Below, piece by piece: positions 47,833 to 59,500 of a stretch of DNA of 64,000 bases. The notes below the pieces were generated by a model. It did no database searches. It worked only from the letters and a program-made list of their open reading frames with translations, and was not told the origin of the DNA. Origin of the DNA: Magnaporthiopsis rhizophila (taxonomy: Eukaryota > Ascomycota > Sordariomycetes > Magnaporthales > Magnaporthaceae); assembly GCA_003049465.1 (NCBI GenBank), contig PYSS01000037.1, positions 124,001 to 188,000 of the forward strand, given 5' to 3'. The translations under genes were made by a program, and so were the position numbers. Numbering within the stretch: position 1 is the stretch's first letter; every line of letters starts with the position of its first letter.

Positions 47833-48923
47833 ATGGCGCTCGCGGCAGATCCAGACGACCAGTACATATCCTCGGAGGATTCAGACTTCGCACCTGAGGA
47901 GGATGGTGTGCGCGATGCTTCCCCCGAGGAGCCCGACGATGATGACGTCGAAGACACCGGAGCGACCAAGCGGAAACGAGCGCCTGGGGAGGACGAAGCC
48001 GATGACGCGGGGTTCGAGAACTCCGGAGACGAAGCTATCATCCAAAAGGCGAAGAACAAGCGGCGTAGGAAAGGAAAGGATCTTGAAGGTGGGCAGGATG
48101 ACGAGGGCGGGGGGCAGGCTGGATTGATCAAAACTCGGAGCCAACGCGCATTGGAGTATGCCTACCTACACACCTCTTTCCCCATCCATGATCTCTGCTC
48201 CGATTTTCGCCGCCGAATTTTCTGACAAGCCCCCCTAGAAAATCCGAACGGAAAGCCTTTGCCGCCAGCGGGCAGGTGACCATCGATGTCGACTTGCTGT
48301 GGGCGGAGATGAACCGGTCCCAACCCTCAGCGCGACCAGAGGCGTCGGAAAAGCAAGCGAGCGAGACGGCCACGGCTGTCGTCTGCAGCATCGGAGACGC
48401 CTCCACTGTGTCGCACACAGCCGTGGCTAGCGAATCGCCTAACCAAGACTCGTCCCGCATGGTGAAGATAAAACGGACATACAACTTCGCGGGTAAAGTC
48501 CACACCGAGGAGAAGCTCGTTCCATGGTACTCAGCGGAGGCAAAGCTATATATGGAAACGTCGACCGCAGATACAGATCCGAGTGCCACTGAGCAACCAA
48601 AACGCAGACCAAGGAAGGCGTTCAGATCAATCTTTGAACCGGCTCCGGAGCAACTGATGCAACGAACGGACCTGAACCTAGGCATTGAGGCAAGAATGAA
48701 AGCCAGAGACGGGAGCAAAGGATCTGAGCCCAAGAAGCTCACCACGCTGGAAAAGAGTCGCGTGGACTGGGCTGGCTACGTGGATAAGGAAGGTATCCAG
48801 GACGAGCTGAGACTGGCCGGCAAATCGAAGCACTCGTACACAGAGCGCCAGGGTTTCCTAGCTCGCAGCGAGGCCCGCAGAGAGGACGACGCCAGGAAGG
48901 CTCGGCTGGCTACCCGAGTGTGA
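47833..48923 (+). CDS. SWC5: SWR1-complex subunit SWC5, BCNT family
   Basis: Subunit of the SWR1 remodeler that exchanges H2A for H2A.Z. Exons 47833-48155 and 48239-48923, giving 335 residues. The N-terminus is very acidic (DPDDQYISSEDSDFAPEED), as in other members that bind the H2A-H2B dimer. The BCNT-C domain occupies the last 80 residues with the diagnostic KLTTLEKSRVDWAGYVDKEG and KHSYTERQGFLARSEAR. The intron (83 bp) has donor GTATGC, branch CTGAC and acceptor TAG; the joined sequence RALEKSERKAFAASGQVTID is coherent. The ATG at 47833 has A at -3 and directly precedes the acidic start. The stop lies 113 bp from the end of the convergent SDR gene. Confidence 0.93.
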
Positions 48924-49036
48924 TGGACGCCACTTGCCCACGACGTCCCCTCTGCGCGGTCATATTGGCATTGATTCACGCCGGCCTCTATGCGGGGCTT
49001 GTGCATTGCCTAGACAACCTCTGTCGCCACCAAGAC

Positions 49037-50275
49037 TTACAGCTTCGACCCCCTCGCCATCTTGGAGCTATCATGTCTCTTTCCCTCGTCATCTTGCTCC
49101 TCGACCGTCAGATCGGGGAGTTTGGCGGGCATTATCCGACGGGGACAGGTCCCTCGTACAACAGAGTATCCAGAGAAATCGGTCACGCCTCCATGGAGCC
49201 GAAGGAAATCCTCGTCAAGCGCCAGAAGCCCATTCACGACGGATGCAGGAGCCCTGAGGATGGCCAAGATCGCGTCGGAGAAGATGGTCGGCTTCCTCAA
49301 GTCCTTGGCCTCGTCAGGGTGTTCTTGAGTAAATCTCGCTGTGGCCGCCGACTCGATTGCCTAAGACGGCGGCGGCGGCGGCAAGAAGCTCTATGGTTAG
49401 CGGGACATGATGTGTGCGAAGACGGGGAATGAGAGGGTATACTGACAACGGCAGGCCAGATACTTGTGATTGCCATGTCGCTGAGCCCCTCCCTTTGGAG
49501 ATCCATGGCCAGGCCAATGGTAAGAACCGACATCGCCATCTTCCCCATGGCGTAGGCGGTTTTACCCCTGGCGAAGCGGCTGTAAATGGGTGGGCTCACA
49601 ACGACCAGACGCCCAGATTTTCTCTCCTTCAGATAGGGCAGAGACGCTTGAACAACGCCGTACAGCCCTTCTGGGTTGACTTGCTGCATGAGCCGGAATC
49701 GTTTCATAGGGGTATCTTGGACCGCGGCCCACCATATCGCCCCCGAATTATAAACCACTACATCGATGCGACCGTATACCTGTGTGACATATACGATTAC
49801 CATCATGACTTCTCTTTCATCTTGTAATCGGGCAGTCTAGACTTTGTTGAACATCTTCTGCCTACCGTGATAGTCTGTTCGATTAACTCCTTGACAGAGG
49901 TGAAGTCTCTTGTGTCCACGGGGATGGCGGTTGCCTCGCCGCCGGCCTCCCTTATTTCCCTTTCCACTGTGTTGATCGTGGACTCGCGCGAGTTCGGATC
50001 TGGCGGGAACGGGATGAGGGTTTTCGCGTCGCTGGTAGACTTGGCGGCCACGACGACTATGCCAGATGCCCTCCAGAATGAGTTAGCTCATATGGGGGCG
50101 CATCCAAATGAGGAGGACCGTCGTAACTCGTCCCGCCTAACAGATGCACTGCGATGCGAGTCGGGAGATTCAAACCTCTGTATTGGCCCCTCGCAAGGTC
50201 AATCGCCACTTGGCGCCCTATTCCCCTCGACGCCCCGACGACGACAGCCACTTTCATGTTTGTTGATCGTGCCAT
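49037..50275 (-). CDS. Short-chain dehydrogenase (HSDL2-like) with a C-terminal SKL signal
   Basis: NAD(P)-dependent oxidoreductase of the classical SDR type, closest in feel to the SDR half of HSDL2; substrate unknown. Four exons: 50275-50176, 50056-49866, 49779-49447 and 49360-49037, giving 315 residues. The Rossmann motif is GASRGIG near the start, then VYNSGAIWW at the NNAG position, and catalytic Tyr173 and Lys177 in TAYAMGK. Introns 1 (GTTTGA) and 3 (GTCAGT) have weak donors, but junction readings are good (QYRVVVAAKS; TITVYGRIDVVV; SIWPAVAIESAATARF). The last three residues are SKL, the canonical type-1 peroxisome signal. The ATG at 50275 has the context ACCATGG; a second at 50257 is also possible. 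It is divergent from the kappa GST. Confidence 0.9.
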
Positions 50276-50568
50276 GGTTTACTGTTTCTCCTCAAAAGGC
50301 TTGGCAACTTCTGACTGGCGAATAATTCAAAAATCTGCTCAAAAGTTCCTGCTCACTACACTGGCGCTGCGTAGAGCTGAGGTGCTCCCTCAATGTAATC
50401 ACGTCACATGCTCTCGCAGACCCACACCTCGGGTCTCAGTCAGGGTAGACCCACCTCAACCCAGGCGTGAGATGCCGCAATAAGAGACGCGCAAGACCCG
50501 ACAAGTGACAGCGTGCAAAGTGCCTCTACCTCGGACTACTCGAGGTCAAAATAAGTAAATGAGAAACA
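50276..50568. promoter_or_regulatory. Short divergent promoter between the SDR and kappa GST genes
   Basis: 293 bp between the two start codons, the tightest divergent spacing in the window. C/T-rich in part; no operator recognised. CTCGG and CGAGG words near 50530-50543 form a small inverted repeat. Confidence 0.6.
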
Positions 50569-51648
50569 ATGTCCAACGGTAAAATTGACTGTTATGTCGA
50601 CATTGGTACGGAGCTTCCACGTGGGCGGTCCCTCACTCCTTGCATCCCCAGCTAACCTCACCCCTACGAGCACGGCAGCCTCGTTCTACAGCTACATCGC
50701 CTTTGTAGATATTCTCAAGAACCAGGCCCTTCTCCAATCGCATGGTGTTGATGTCGAGTAAGTTTTGCGATTGGGTTCGCGCTAGCTGTGCATACTCATG
50801 CTCTCTAGCGGTGACAACAGGGAGGCCGTGTTTGTTCACCAGACGCCAAACTCGCAGATTCATCCCCGTCTTGATTGGCGGCATCAACTCCAAGTCCGGG
50901 AACAAACCGCCCTGGACGCTCCCCGCGAAAGCCCGATATGCCCCCTTCGACGCGATGCGGTCTGCCGAAAGGGTGGGGAAACCCGGCATCACGGCGCCCG
51001 AGGATCTCATGTCGAGGAGCCTGACCGTCATTGTAAGGCCCGGGCTTCATCGCGCAGCTCCAGAGTGGATCGCGGTCTCTTGCTAACTGCGGCGGATGTA
51101 CTGGCTTTGGGTTATACAGCCGATGCGGGCGCTTCTATTCATCAAGGCGAGCTATAACCGCGAAACCTTCGAAACCGCGCTGCACTACTTGTTCCACTGT
51201 TTCTGGACGCCTCCACACCGCGATGTGGCCGCGAAGGATGTTTTCCAGGAGATTCTGGCTGAAGTCCCTTCCGTTTTCCCCGTGTCCAGTCAAACAGGTC
51301 GCTCTTCCAAGACCCTGTTTGGATCGAGTGATGTACACAAGATACTCGATGCTGCTGCCTCGCCCGAGTACAAGGACGCACTGAAGAGGACCACCGACGA
51401 CGCCGTGAACAAGGGCGCCTTTGGTGCTCCATGGCTCTGGGTCAGAAATAGGCTGGGGCAGGAAGAACCCTTTTTCGGGAGTGACAGGTAAGTCTCCGCT
51501 CGTGCTGCCGCACGTCACGATTCACCTTCAGGAGGGATTGACGTCTCGAAGATCGCACTTTGTCTACAAGTTCCTTGGCCTCCCCTACGAGGACATCAAA
51601 CTGCTGCCTCCGTCCGCGGGCGATTCAGCCAGCCGCCACAAGCTTTGA
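50569..51648 (+). CDS. Kappa-class glutathione S-transferase (DsbA-like fold)
   Basis: Thioredoxin-like enzyme that conjugates glutathione; human GSTK1 is found in mitochondria and peroxisomes. Five exons: 50569-50605, 50679-50757, 50858-51032, 51120-51487 and 51552-51648, giving 251 residues, normal for the class. The first strand KIDCYVDIASFYSYIAF holds the catalytic-serine region (Ser14 or Ser17). Family landmarks are FIPVLIGGINSKSGNKPPWTLPAKA, ALHYLFHCFWT, GAFGAPWLWV and FFGSDRSHFVYKFLGLP. All introns have GT-AG ends; branch sites are visible in most. The C-terminus is HKL, a weaker variant of the type-1 peroxisome signal, in keeping with the SKL of the divergent SDR. A related alternative, 2-hydroxychromene-2-carboxylate isomerase, shares the fold; the landmarks favour kappa GST. 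Confidence 0.9.
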
Positions 51649-52326
51649 GCTGACGAGAGGCAAAAGACCGTGTCTTGGAACTGGAGAGGAATTGACCGGT
51701 CTTGGGGCCCATCACTCGCAAATCTGATGCCAGGGTAGCTGGGCAGCCGTGGACAGATCATATCATATGAACGCTGAAGGATGTAGTGCTTGACAGTTTT
51801 TCGTGTACTCACTGAGAGGAGGTTGGCAGCAGGTCCAGAAATTTACAGACATGCCAGACCGGGTATAAAAGGAGGTGACGGGTTTAAAAATTGCTAATTT
51901 ACGCTGTCATGGTGAATAAACACAGAACAGACCCTCACCTTTGCAAGTCGACTAAAGTCCGTGTCCTCCTGAATGTCTGGCAATCCAGTAGAGTTGAGAG
52001 CAGCCCCTGACATCAGATGAGGCGGTCACGTGGGAAGGGTTGACGCCCTCAGGACGGCTGCCCCACCCTGCCTACCTCTTCAACTCGCAGCTTCCTGTTT
52101 TCGCAGCTCCAGTCCAAACGATCCTAAACACCAACACAACCTCATCAGCGAACAGGTACGTAAACCCCCAGCAACGTCGCACACACGCCGGCGATGCTTG
52201 CATAACTCCACTGCGACACGGAGAACATACTCCTCGCTTCCCTGGCTTGATCCCCAAGCTGTTTCTCGCGCCACGCCCGCATCTCGTCGCTAACCAGGAT
52301 CACTTCCACAGCACTCCTCGTTCAAG
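51649..52326. promoter_or_regulatory. eL41 promoter and leader, with a likely 5' UTR intron
   Basis: No other gene seen. An intron in the leader is likely at 52156-52311: donor ACAG|GTACGT, branch CGCTAACC, acceptor CCACAG. It would join the leader to CACTCCTCGTTCAAG just before the eL41 ATG. Leader introns are common in fungal ribosomal protein genes. Confidence 0.65.
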
Positions 52327-52530
52327 ATGAGAGCCAAGTGGAGAAAGAAGCGAGTCCGACGCCTCAAGCGCAAGAGAAGAAAGATGAGAGCTCGCTCGTA
52401 AGTCCTTGTCGCCCTGCTTTTGCTCAATCCTCGAATCTCCCCTCCCCCTCTTCTCCCCGCACTTCGTCGATCGCTCGCATGACTTGGCAGCATGGACCTG
52501 ACTATTTATTGCGCCAACTCTAGCAAATAA
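52327..52530 (+). CDS. RPL41: 60S ribosomal protein eL41, 25 residues
   Basis: The smallest eukaryotic ribosomal protein, a single basic helix in the ribosome. The coding exon 52327-52397 reads MRAKWRKKRVRRLKRKRRKM then RAR and the first two bases of a Ser codon. The donor GTAAGT follows at 52398. The second coding piece is only C AAA TAA (52524-52530) after acceptor CTCTAG, completing Ser-Lys-stop, the family ending RARSK. If the intron were not removed, a TAA would follow Ser at once, so splicing only adds the final Lys. The branch CTGAC lies about 25 bp before the acceptor. The sequence is near-identical to eL41 of other eukaryotes, so the identification is firm despite its size. The gene sits upstream of RPA49 on the same strand. 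Confidence 0.95.
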
Positions 52531-53377
52531 ACAAGCCACCAAGCACACTCAACCACGCCAGCCAGACTAGCGCAGAGCATAGCAACTGTCGTCGGCTCCG
52601 ACAACAACACCAACCTCGTCACCTACCCAGGCAACATGGCTTGGAAATTTACCAATCGATCACATCAATTCGGACAGTGGATGGAATGGGAGGACTGATG
52701 GATGGCACCCAATGGAGAGACTTTTTCAAGGCTGGGCCCGTCAATCGGTGGTTTGAGGAGCACCTGGAGGCATGTTTTTTGAGGGGCTACAGGCGCAGTG
52801 GGATTCTACAGATTGCACCCTGCACGAGCAAACAGTATGAGCCTATGACGCCATAGTTGAATGAACCAAGGAAAAAAAGATTGGACGCGTCCTACCCTCC
52901 CACACATGATTGAATTGCCTCTTTCTAGCCGCGACGCTCCCCAGTCCCTCTTTGGTAGCTTAGGAGGACACAATGCTACCTAGTCTCAGATGATACCTTG
53001 AGGGAGTGTGTGAAGTCGGGGTTCCTCGAGTTGCTGGGCCCATCTGTCGCATTCAAACTAGCCTTGAGCTTCCGGTGTGCTGCTGCGGGGAGTGTCTGCA
53101 ATAAATGATGCGGCTGGGCAGCCCTGACGACCCATCTTCAGAGAGGACGGTGGGGCGTCTCCACAGTCAATTGGATCGAGGCGGTGGAGGTTGTTCGGAC
53201 GGCAGAAAAAAAAAAAATTACTAGCAACTGGTCGGCTTTTGACAAGTTGAAACCAGAACCCAAGGCCCTGGCTATCCGGCACGGAATGTTGTACAATTAG
53301 AGTATTTCTTTGGAGCCATTACTCGAACGGACTGCCGGAACCCTCTACTCGCCTCGGGGAGCCGCCGCGCCGCTACT
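52531..53377. other. eL41 3' UTR and RPA49 promoter
   Basis: No gene seen. A 71-codon frame at 52641-52856 has no ATG-context support and no domain. A run of ten A occurs near 53207-53216. Confidence 0.5.
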
Positions 53378-54861
53378 ATGTCCGAAAAGAAGAGGAAGCG
53401 GGCGGACGAGCCAGCCCAGAAGACGAAGAAGGTCGCCGCGGAAAAGTCGCGCATGGAGTCCAGCCCGCGTGAAATCAGAGTATCTTCGCTGATCAAGTCA
53501 AAGAATTTCCCGCCGGTCATAGGTATTGTCTCACCAAACAACTGCTGGGGCGACCTAACGCATATCGAGAAGTGCGGTACACTAACCCGGTTAAACGTAT
53601 TCATGTAGCGACAACACCAGGGCTGTGCCTACCGTCTTCGCTCAAGTTCCAGCCGTACAGCAAGGCGCGTAGCGCCGGGGGAAAGAGCAGGAAATCGGAC
53701 CCCGCCGACCTGCTCCTGTACTCGTCTGGCCACAAGACCCTCAACTACACTGGTCGCGAAGACCAGCCCAAAGATGGGGATGGCCTCCTGCGACACTACA
53801 TCGGCATGTTCGATCCCAAGACTGGGGAGCTTGAAGTGGTTGAGGCGAGGAAGGTGACTGTCCGAGGCTCTGTCCGGGCCCAAAAGGCATCAGCCGAGGC
53901 CATGGGCAAGCAAGGAGAGCAACAGGTAGGCGCAACGCCACCCCCGTCTTCACGGCAGCGGTGCGATGGCAGGGCTAGTTTCGGGGTCGAGTTTCTGCTG
54001 ACGCAACTTTCTCAGGCGACTGCGGATCTCCGTACAGAGCTCGGCCAGGCGTTCGGAACCAAAAAGGCGAAGAAGGCACTTGTTGCCCGGGTGGAAAACG
54101 CCATCACTCCCAGGAACAAGGATGCTGCTTCGGGCGCCGATGTCAGTGAGACCGCTCTCATGGCGTCAATACGAGAGGCAGCGGCAAGCATGCCTACAAG
54201 GGAAGACCTGCAAGCCGCAATTGACGGGGCAAAGCCTGTGCCCAAGGGCAACTATGACGCAGCCGAGATCCAGGACGTCTATGACCCTGAGCAGATCATC
54301 GGGCCGGACGTGCTCAATTCCATTCCCGTCCGGGACTGGCAGGAGGCTGTCAAAAACAACGAAGCTGTCCAGGCATTGTCCAAGTTTGTGGTCAACCGGG
54401 TCCGCCGGGTCGGCGAGCACGAGGAGTCGCTCAAGAGGTTGCGGATCTTGCGCTACCTCTATTTTTTGATGCTCTTGCTTCTCCACACCAAGCCGGGCAA
54501 GCGTGGGGTGAGAAAGCTACCTCCGAGAGACAAGCTCAAAATCGAGCTGAAGCCTGCCCCAGATGTCGTTCTGGACAGCCTCAGGAGGAAGTTCTCTGAC
54601 CATGGCGAGATGCGGAAACCCCACATCGACCTCCTCATGACGACCTGCTGCGTGTTAGCGTGCATCATCGACAGCTTTGAGCTCGATACGCAGGAGCTCA
54701 GGGATGACTTGAGGCTGGAACGGAAGCAGCTGGACCAGTACTTCCGCGAGATTGGAGCGAGAACGAAGCCCCTGAAATCTGGAGAAAGGCAGACAACCAT
54801 CGTGAAATTGATGCTGCCACTGGACTTTCCAAAGTTGAGAATGCAGAGGAGGAAAAATTAG
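53378..54861 (+). CDS. RPA49: RNA polymerase I subunit RPA49
   Basis: Subunit of Pol I in the nucleolus; with RPA34 it forms a TFIIF-like module, and its C-terminal tandem winged helix helps initiation and elongation on rDNA. Exons 53378-53522, 53609-53925 and 54016-54861, giving 435 residues. The N-terminal dimerisation domain has FPPVIATTPGL (restored by intron 1), LKFQPYSK, YSSGHKTLNYTGRED, and HYIGMFDPKTGELEV. The linker contains LRTELGQAFGTKKAKKAL. The winged-helix part has DVYDPEQIIGPDVLNSIPVRDW and later LLMTTCCVLACIIDSFELDT. Intron 2 is 90 bp, in frame and without stops (donor GTAGGC, acceptor CTCAG); removing it joins GEQQ to ATADLRTEL as in the family. Retention would insert 30 residues in the linker. 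Confidence 0.94.
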
Positions 54862-56526
54862 GTAGTCATGGCATCTACCTGGCAAATGGTGCCACGAGCA
54901 GGCCATCGCACATCCCATCGGTAGATTCACAGAGATTTGTTTTCTTAGACACTTACCAGCCAAACCATGTAAAAGACCTGCGCTGAGCTAGCAAAGCAGG
55001 GGCGTTTTGACCCCAGAAAATAAACATTGGGCCAGCTGGAGTCAATTCCTTTCGAGGCTTCCCAACCCCATTGGCTCGCTGCACCGTGTATCCCAAAACG
55101 CGGACATTTCTAAATTGTGACTTTAATGCTCTGCTTTGGCTTCTTGTTGTCTACCAAGACGGACTCGGGGCTTGCCGGCACCAAGGGATGACGGACGGGG
55201 GCTTGGCCTGAAACGCAACAGGGGATGGGCCGGAGACAAGGTATTGTGAGGTAGTTTCTCGGCAGCCACCTCCACCAACTATAATCCTCCCAGGTTTCTC
55301 AGCCCCTGTCCTGTTTCCTCTCCTCGAAGGAAAATGACTTGCAGAGTATCAGCCATAAGCGTGTAGGTGATCTAGCCAGCCTGGTTGTGCAGTTGTGCAG
55401 AGGACGGGCTTTTATTTAGGGAACGACGTCCCGGCCCAGATGTCTGCATGTAATAATGGAAGGTCGGACAACTGGATAGGGGACCACATAGGTGGCCTAG
55501 GTTGACAGCTGTCCGATCCACCCAAGCGCGGGCGGGCGCAAATCCCGCCTCGGCCCCATAATGCTGGACACCGACCGTCATGGTTCTGGGCATGTGGGTT
55601 GATCGGTAGCTTTGGTAGGGCTGAGCCGAACTTAACCCCCCCGGACCAAGCCGATGCAAAAGCCAAGAATTTTGCATTGCGGATGGCATCATTGGCGAAA
55701 TCCAACTGATAGGATATTGCTGGATATCTTCCGACAGGCGGGAATATGGATCACAATATCTGTGGTGAATATCTCGGAGAGTGACTTCACCGCATTAGCA
55801 GGTCTATGGTAAGGTAGGTATACGGGCGTCTAAATAGGGGCGTGCATCTTTGAGTAGATCTGGAGGTCAGGTCAGGCAATGTGGGTTTGTGATGATGTCG
55901 TTGTGAATCCTGGATGATTTTCTCCCCAGGTTCCTGGCCATGTCAAGAGATTCGCGCGCACGTAGCGTCGCGTTGGCGGGGAGGGTGCTCGGGCCCCACT
56001 AAGCGGAGCTGTGTGCACCGCGAGTGTGGGTTTTGAGGCGGGTGGAGACACGCACGACACCATCTCTGTGGCTGGCGCGAACGCGACCAGACCTTTTGGA
56101 ATTTTCGCTCTCGAGATTCACGTCGTCGGACAACTCGGAGCAACACGCACTGCACACCTTCGCTCGCTGCGCTCCCCACGCCAAATCCAAATTCTCGATT
56201 CGGCGCGTGCTTGTTGCACATCAACATTCTCTTCGATTGCCACCCCTTAATAACCAAACTGTCACCAAAAATCCTTGTTTCCAGGAGCTTCTCGCTACTG
56301 CTTCTGCCAGGAAGCGGGTCGGGGCCTGTGCAGGAGCTCATCATATTGCGCCTTGGGAGAGCGCACCACAACATTGAGCTTCGCTCAAAGACACTGCTTG
56401 CCATGTCTGCGCATTGCCATAGCCGTATCTGATACCGATACCGCCTGACCCGCCTGCCCATTTCGAGCCCACTAGGTCCGGCTGCGCTGTGGCGACTGCG
56501 CCCTCAATTGAATTCACGGAAGCACA
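54862..56526. other. Intergenic, RPA49 3' region and Yta7 promoter
   Basis: No gene seen in 1.66 kb. Small frames on both strands lack recognisable content. The last 500 bp are moderately C-rich and are probably promoter and leader. Confidence 0.5.
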
Positions 56527-59500
56527 ATGCCTGCCAAGCGCAAACGGGATATCCTTGATTTCGACGTCAACAAATCCGACTCTGACGACGAAAACTTCGA
56601 GCCAGGTCTCGAAAGGGAGGAGAAGCCTCGTCGCGGTGCCGGAAAACGGTCCCGACCGACCAAGGGAAGGGCTCCCGTGAGGCGACGAGACCGATATGGT
56701 GGCTCCGACATCGACGACGACGACGACGACATCATCGAGGATAGTGAACCCGATTACTTGGATGACGACGACGACGAGGATGATGAAGATGCGCCTGTGA
56801 ACGCAACAGGTCGCCGTATGAGGAAAGCCGCAGCTCAGCAGCACAACTACAAGGAGACCAGCGAGGAGGACGAGGCCGACACACCTCCAGCGGACGAGGA
56901 CAACGACGAGGACGACGACGAACTCGCTCACAAAAAGAAGAAACAGAACCAACGTGCATCGAGGCCGTCGAGAATCGTCACTCTCAAGACCGACCCCAAG
57001 ATTTTGCGGAGCGCCAGAGCCCAGAATATGGAACCTCCCACGCCAGGCGTCTCGACGCGGCGGACGCGCGCACGCACGGAGGAAGCCGAGGAGTTCGTCG
57101 AGCTTAGCGCTTCTGGCAAACACGCTCGGTCCACCAGGGCAGGCACGAGGAGCAAGAGCCCTGAGGCTTTGTCCCGGAGCGCTAGGGCCACCAAGGGTTT
57201 GAAAGGGCTCAAGAAACTCCCGCCGCCCATCGAGGAAGTCACCCAGGAAAGCAGCGTACCTGACCCGCCCCAGCCAGAGGAGCTCACGCCGCCCAGGGCT
57301 GAGGGTGATTCCAGTGGTGACAATGAGGGTGGGCAGCCCGGTGTGGACTCTGTCCAGGACTCGGGGGTTGAAACGGCGGGTGATGGAAGTGGTTCGGGTG
57401 ACGCAGATGCGGTTCAGAGCTCCGAAGGCGAAGCTGAGGACGTCATGGAGTCTGCAGAAGCAGTCGCGGCCGCTGATGAAGCTGGTGGAGCCGATGACGA
57501 TGATGACGACGACGACGACGCACCCGTCACTCGACGTACAAGGGCCTCGAGGGCCGTCAACGCTGCCCGCGACGCGGACGAGGAACCAGAAGAGGCAAGT
57601 GAGAACGCGGCGCCGGGAAGACGGCTGACGCGACGTTCTCTGCGCCCGAAAAAGTCGACGCAGGAGCCTAGTAGCGATTTTGACCCGGGCGAGGACGACG
57701 ATTCAGGCGAGGGTGAAGGGTCGACCTGGGACGGGTCGGCGCGCAAGCGAGCCCGTGCTGAGCTGCAGGACGACGGTGACGAGGACTACTCGGGCCAACC
57801 GTCACGTGGACGGCGGACGTCGCAAGCCAAGAGGACCAAGAAGCGCGTGGGCAAAGACTCGGGAGACGAGGAGGTGGAGCTGAACCAAGACGAGATGCTC
57901 GAGGAGCTGGAGGAGCTTAGACAGAGCTCCAGGTCTCGGCGCCGTCGGCGCTCGCCTTCGATAGCGTACGAGCAGCCCCTCCCAAAGAGGCGGCGTGTGG
58001 CGGTGGACTACTCCATCAAGCCCCTGGACCAGCTCATGGACCAGGAGGAGGAGGAAGATGCGGCACCGACGCCAGCGAAAGGGCGGCGTGGAGGACGAGC
58101 GGGTGCCAGTACTACGTGGCAGCGCAGCTTCGCGGCGACCTATGGCCCATTCGGCGGCGGCGGCGGAGCGGGGTCGCTCCTGGGCGGACCCTGGGGCACG
58201 GGGGCGACTGGCGGGGTGGAGGAGGACAGCAGCGACGACGAGGCAGCAGCAGTGGCTCGTGCCGGGGCCGGCGGCGCGGTGGGCATGACACCGACGACAG
58301 CAACGGCACCGGGCTTCGGACAGGCAGGGGGCGGACTGGACGGCGCGGGCGGAGTGACGGCGACGCCGAACCTGGGCAAGGTTAAGAACCAAAAGGCCTT
58401 TGCGGACGCGGACCCTCTCGGGGTCGACCTCACGGTGGACTTCAGCAAGGTGGGCGGGCTGCAGGGCCACATCGACCAGCTGAAGGAGATGATCATGCTA
58501 CCGCTACTGTACCCGGAGCTATTCCTCAAGTACAAGGTGACGCCGCCGCGCGGAGTCCTGTTCCACGGCCCGCCGGGCACGGGAAAGACGCTGCTGGCGC
58601 GGGCGCTCTCCAACGCGGTCGGCATCGGTGGACGCAAGATCACCTTCTATATGCGCAAGGGCGCCGACGCGCTGAGCAAATGGGTAGGCGAGGCCGAGAA
58701 GCAGCTGCGGCTGCTCTTCGAGGAGGCGCGCCGCACGCAGCCCAGCATCATCTTCTTCGACGAGATTGACGGCTTGGCGCCGGTGCGCTCCAGCAAGCAG
58801 GAGCAGATCCATGCTAGCATCGTGTCGACGCTGCTGGCGCTGATGGACGGCATGGACGGGCGCGGCCAGGTCATCGTCATCGGCGCCACCAACAGGCCCG
58901 ACAGCGTGGACCCGGCGCTGCGGCGGCCTGGCCGGTTCGACCGCGAGTTCTACTTCCCGCTGCCAGACCTCGAGGGCCGGCGTACCATCATCGACATCCA
59001 CACCAAGGACTGGGGCCTGTCAGCTCAGTTCCGCGACAGCCTGGCGCGGCGCACCAAGGGGTATGGCGGCGCCGACCTGCGTGCGCTGTGTACCGAAGCG
59101 GCGCTCAACTCGATCCAGCGCACGTACCCGCAGATCTACTCGTCGACTGAGAAGCTGATCGTCGACCCGGATCGCATCGCCGTGCATGCCACCGACTTCC
59201 TTATTTCCATCAAAAAGATGGTGCCGTCTTCGGAGCGGTCAGCATCCTCGGCCGCCGCGCCGCTACCGGAGAGCGTCGAGCCGCTGCTCCGCCAGCAGCT
59301 GGCGGCCCTCACGCAGGCGCTGGACAAGATCCTGCCGCGCAAAAAGAAGACGACGGCCCTCGAGGAGGCTATGTTTGAGCCGTACCAAGACCACGATGAC
59401 GGCTTCGAGCGCGAGGAGGTGGGCCAGGAGCTGGAGCGCCAGCGCGTCTTCCGGCCGCGCCTGCTCGTGTCGGGCCTGCCTGGCATGGGTCAGGAGTATG

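Noticed and set aside
52641..52856. Possible small gene after eL41
   Set aside because: 71 codons, no homology recognised, lies in the expected 3' UTR.
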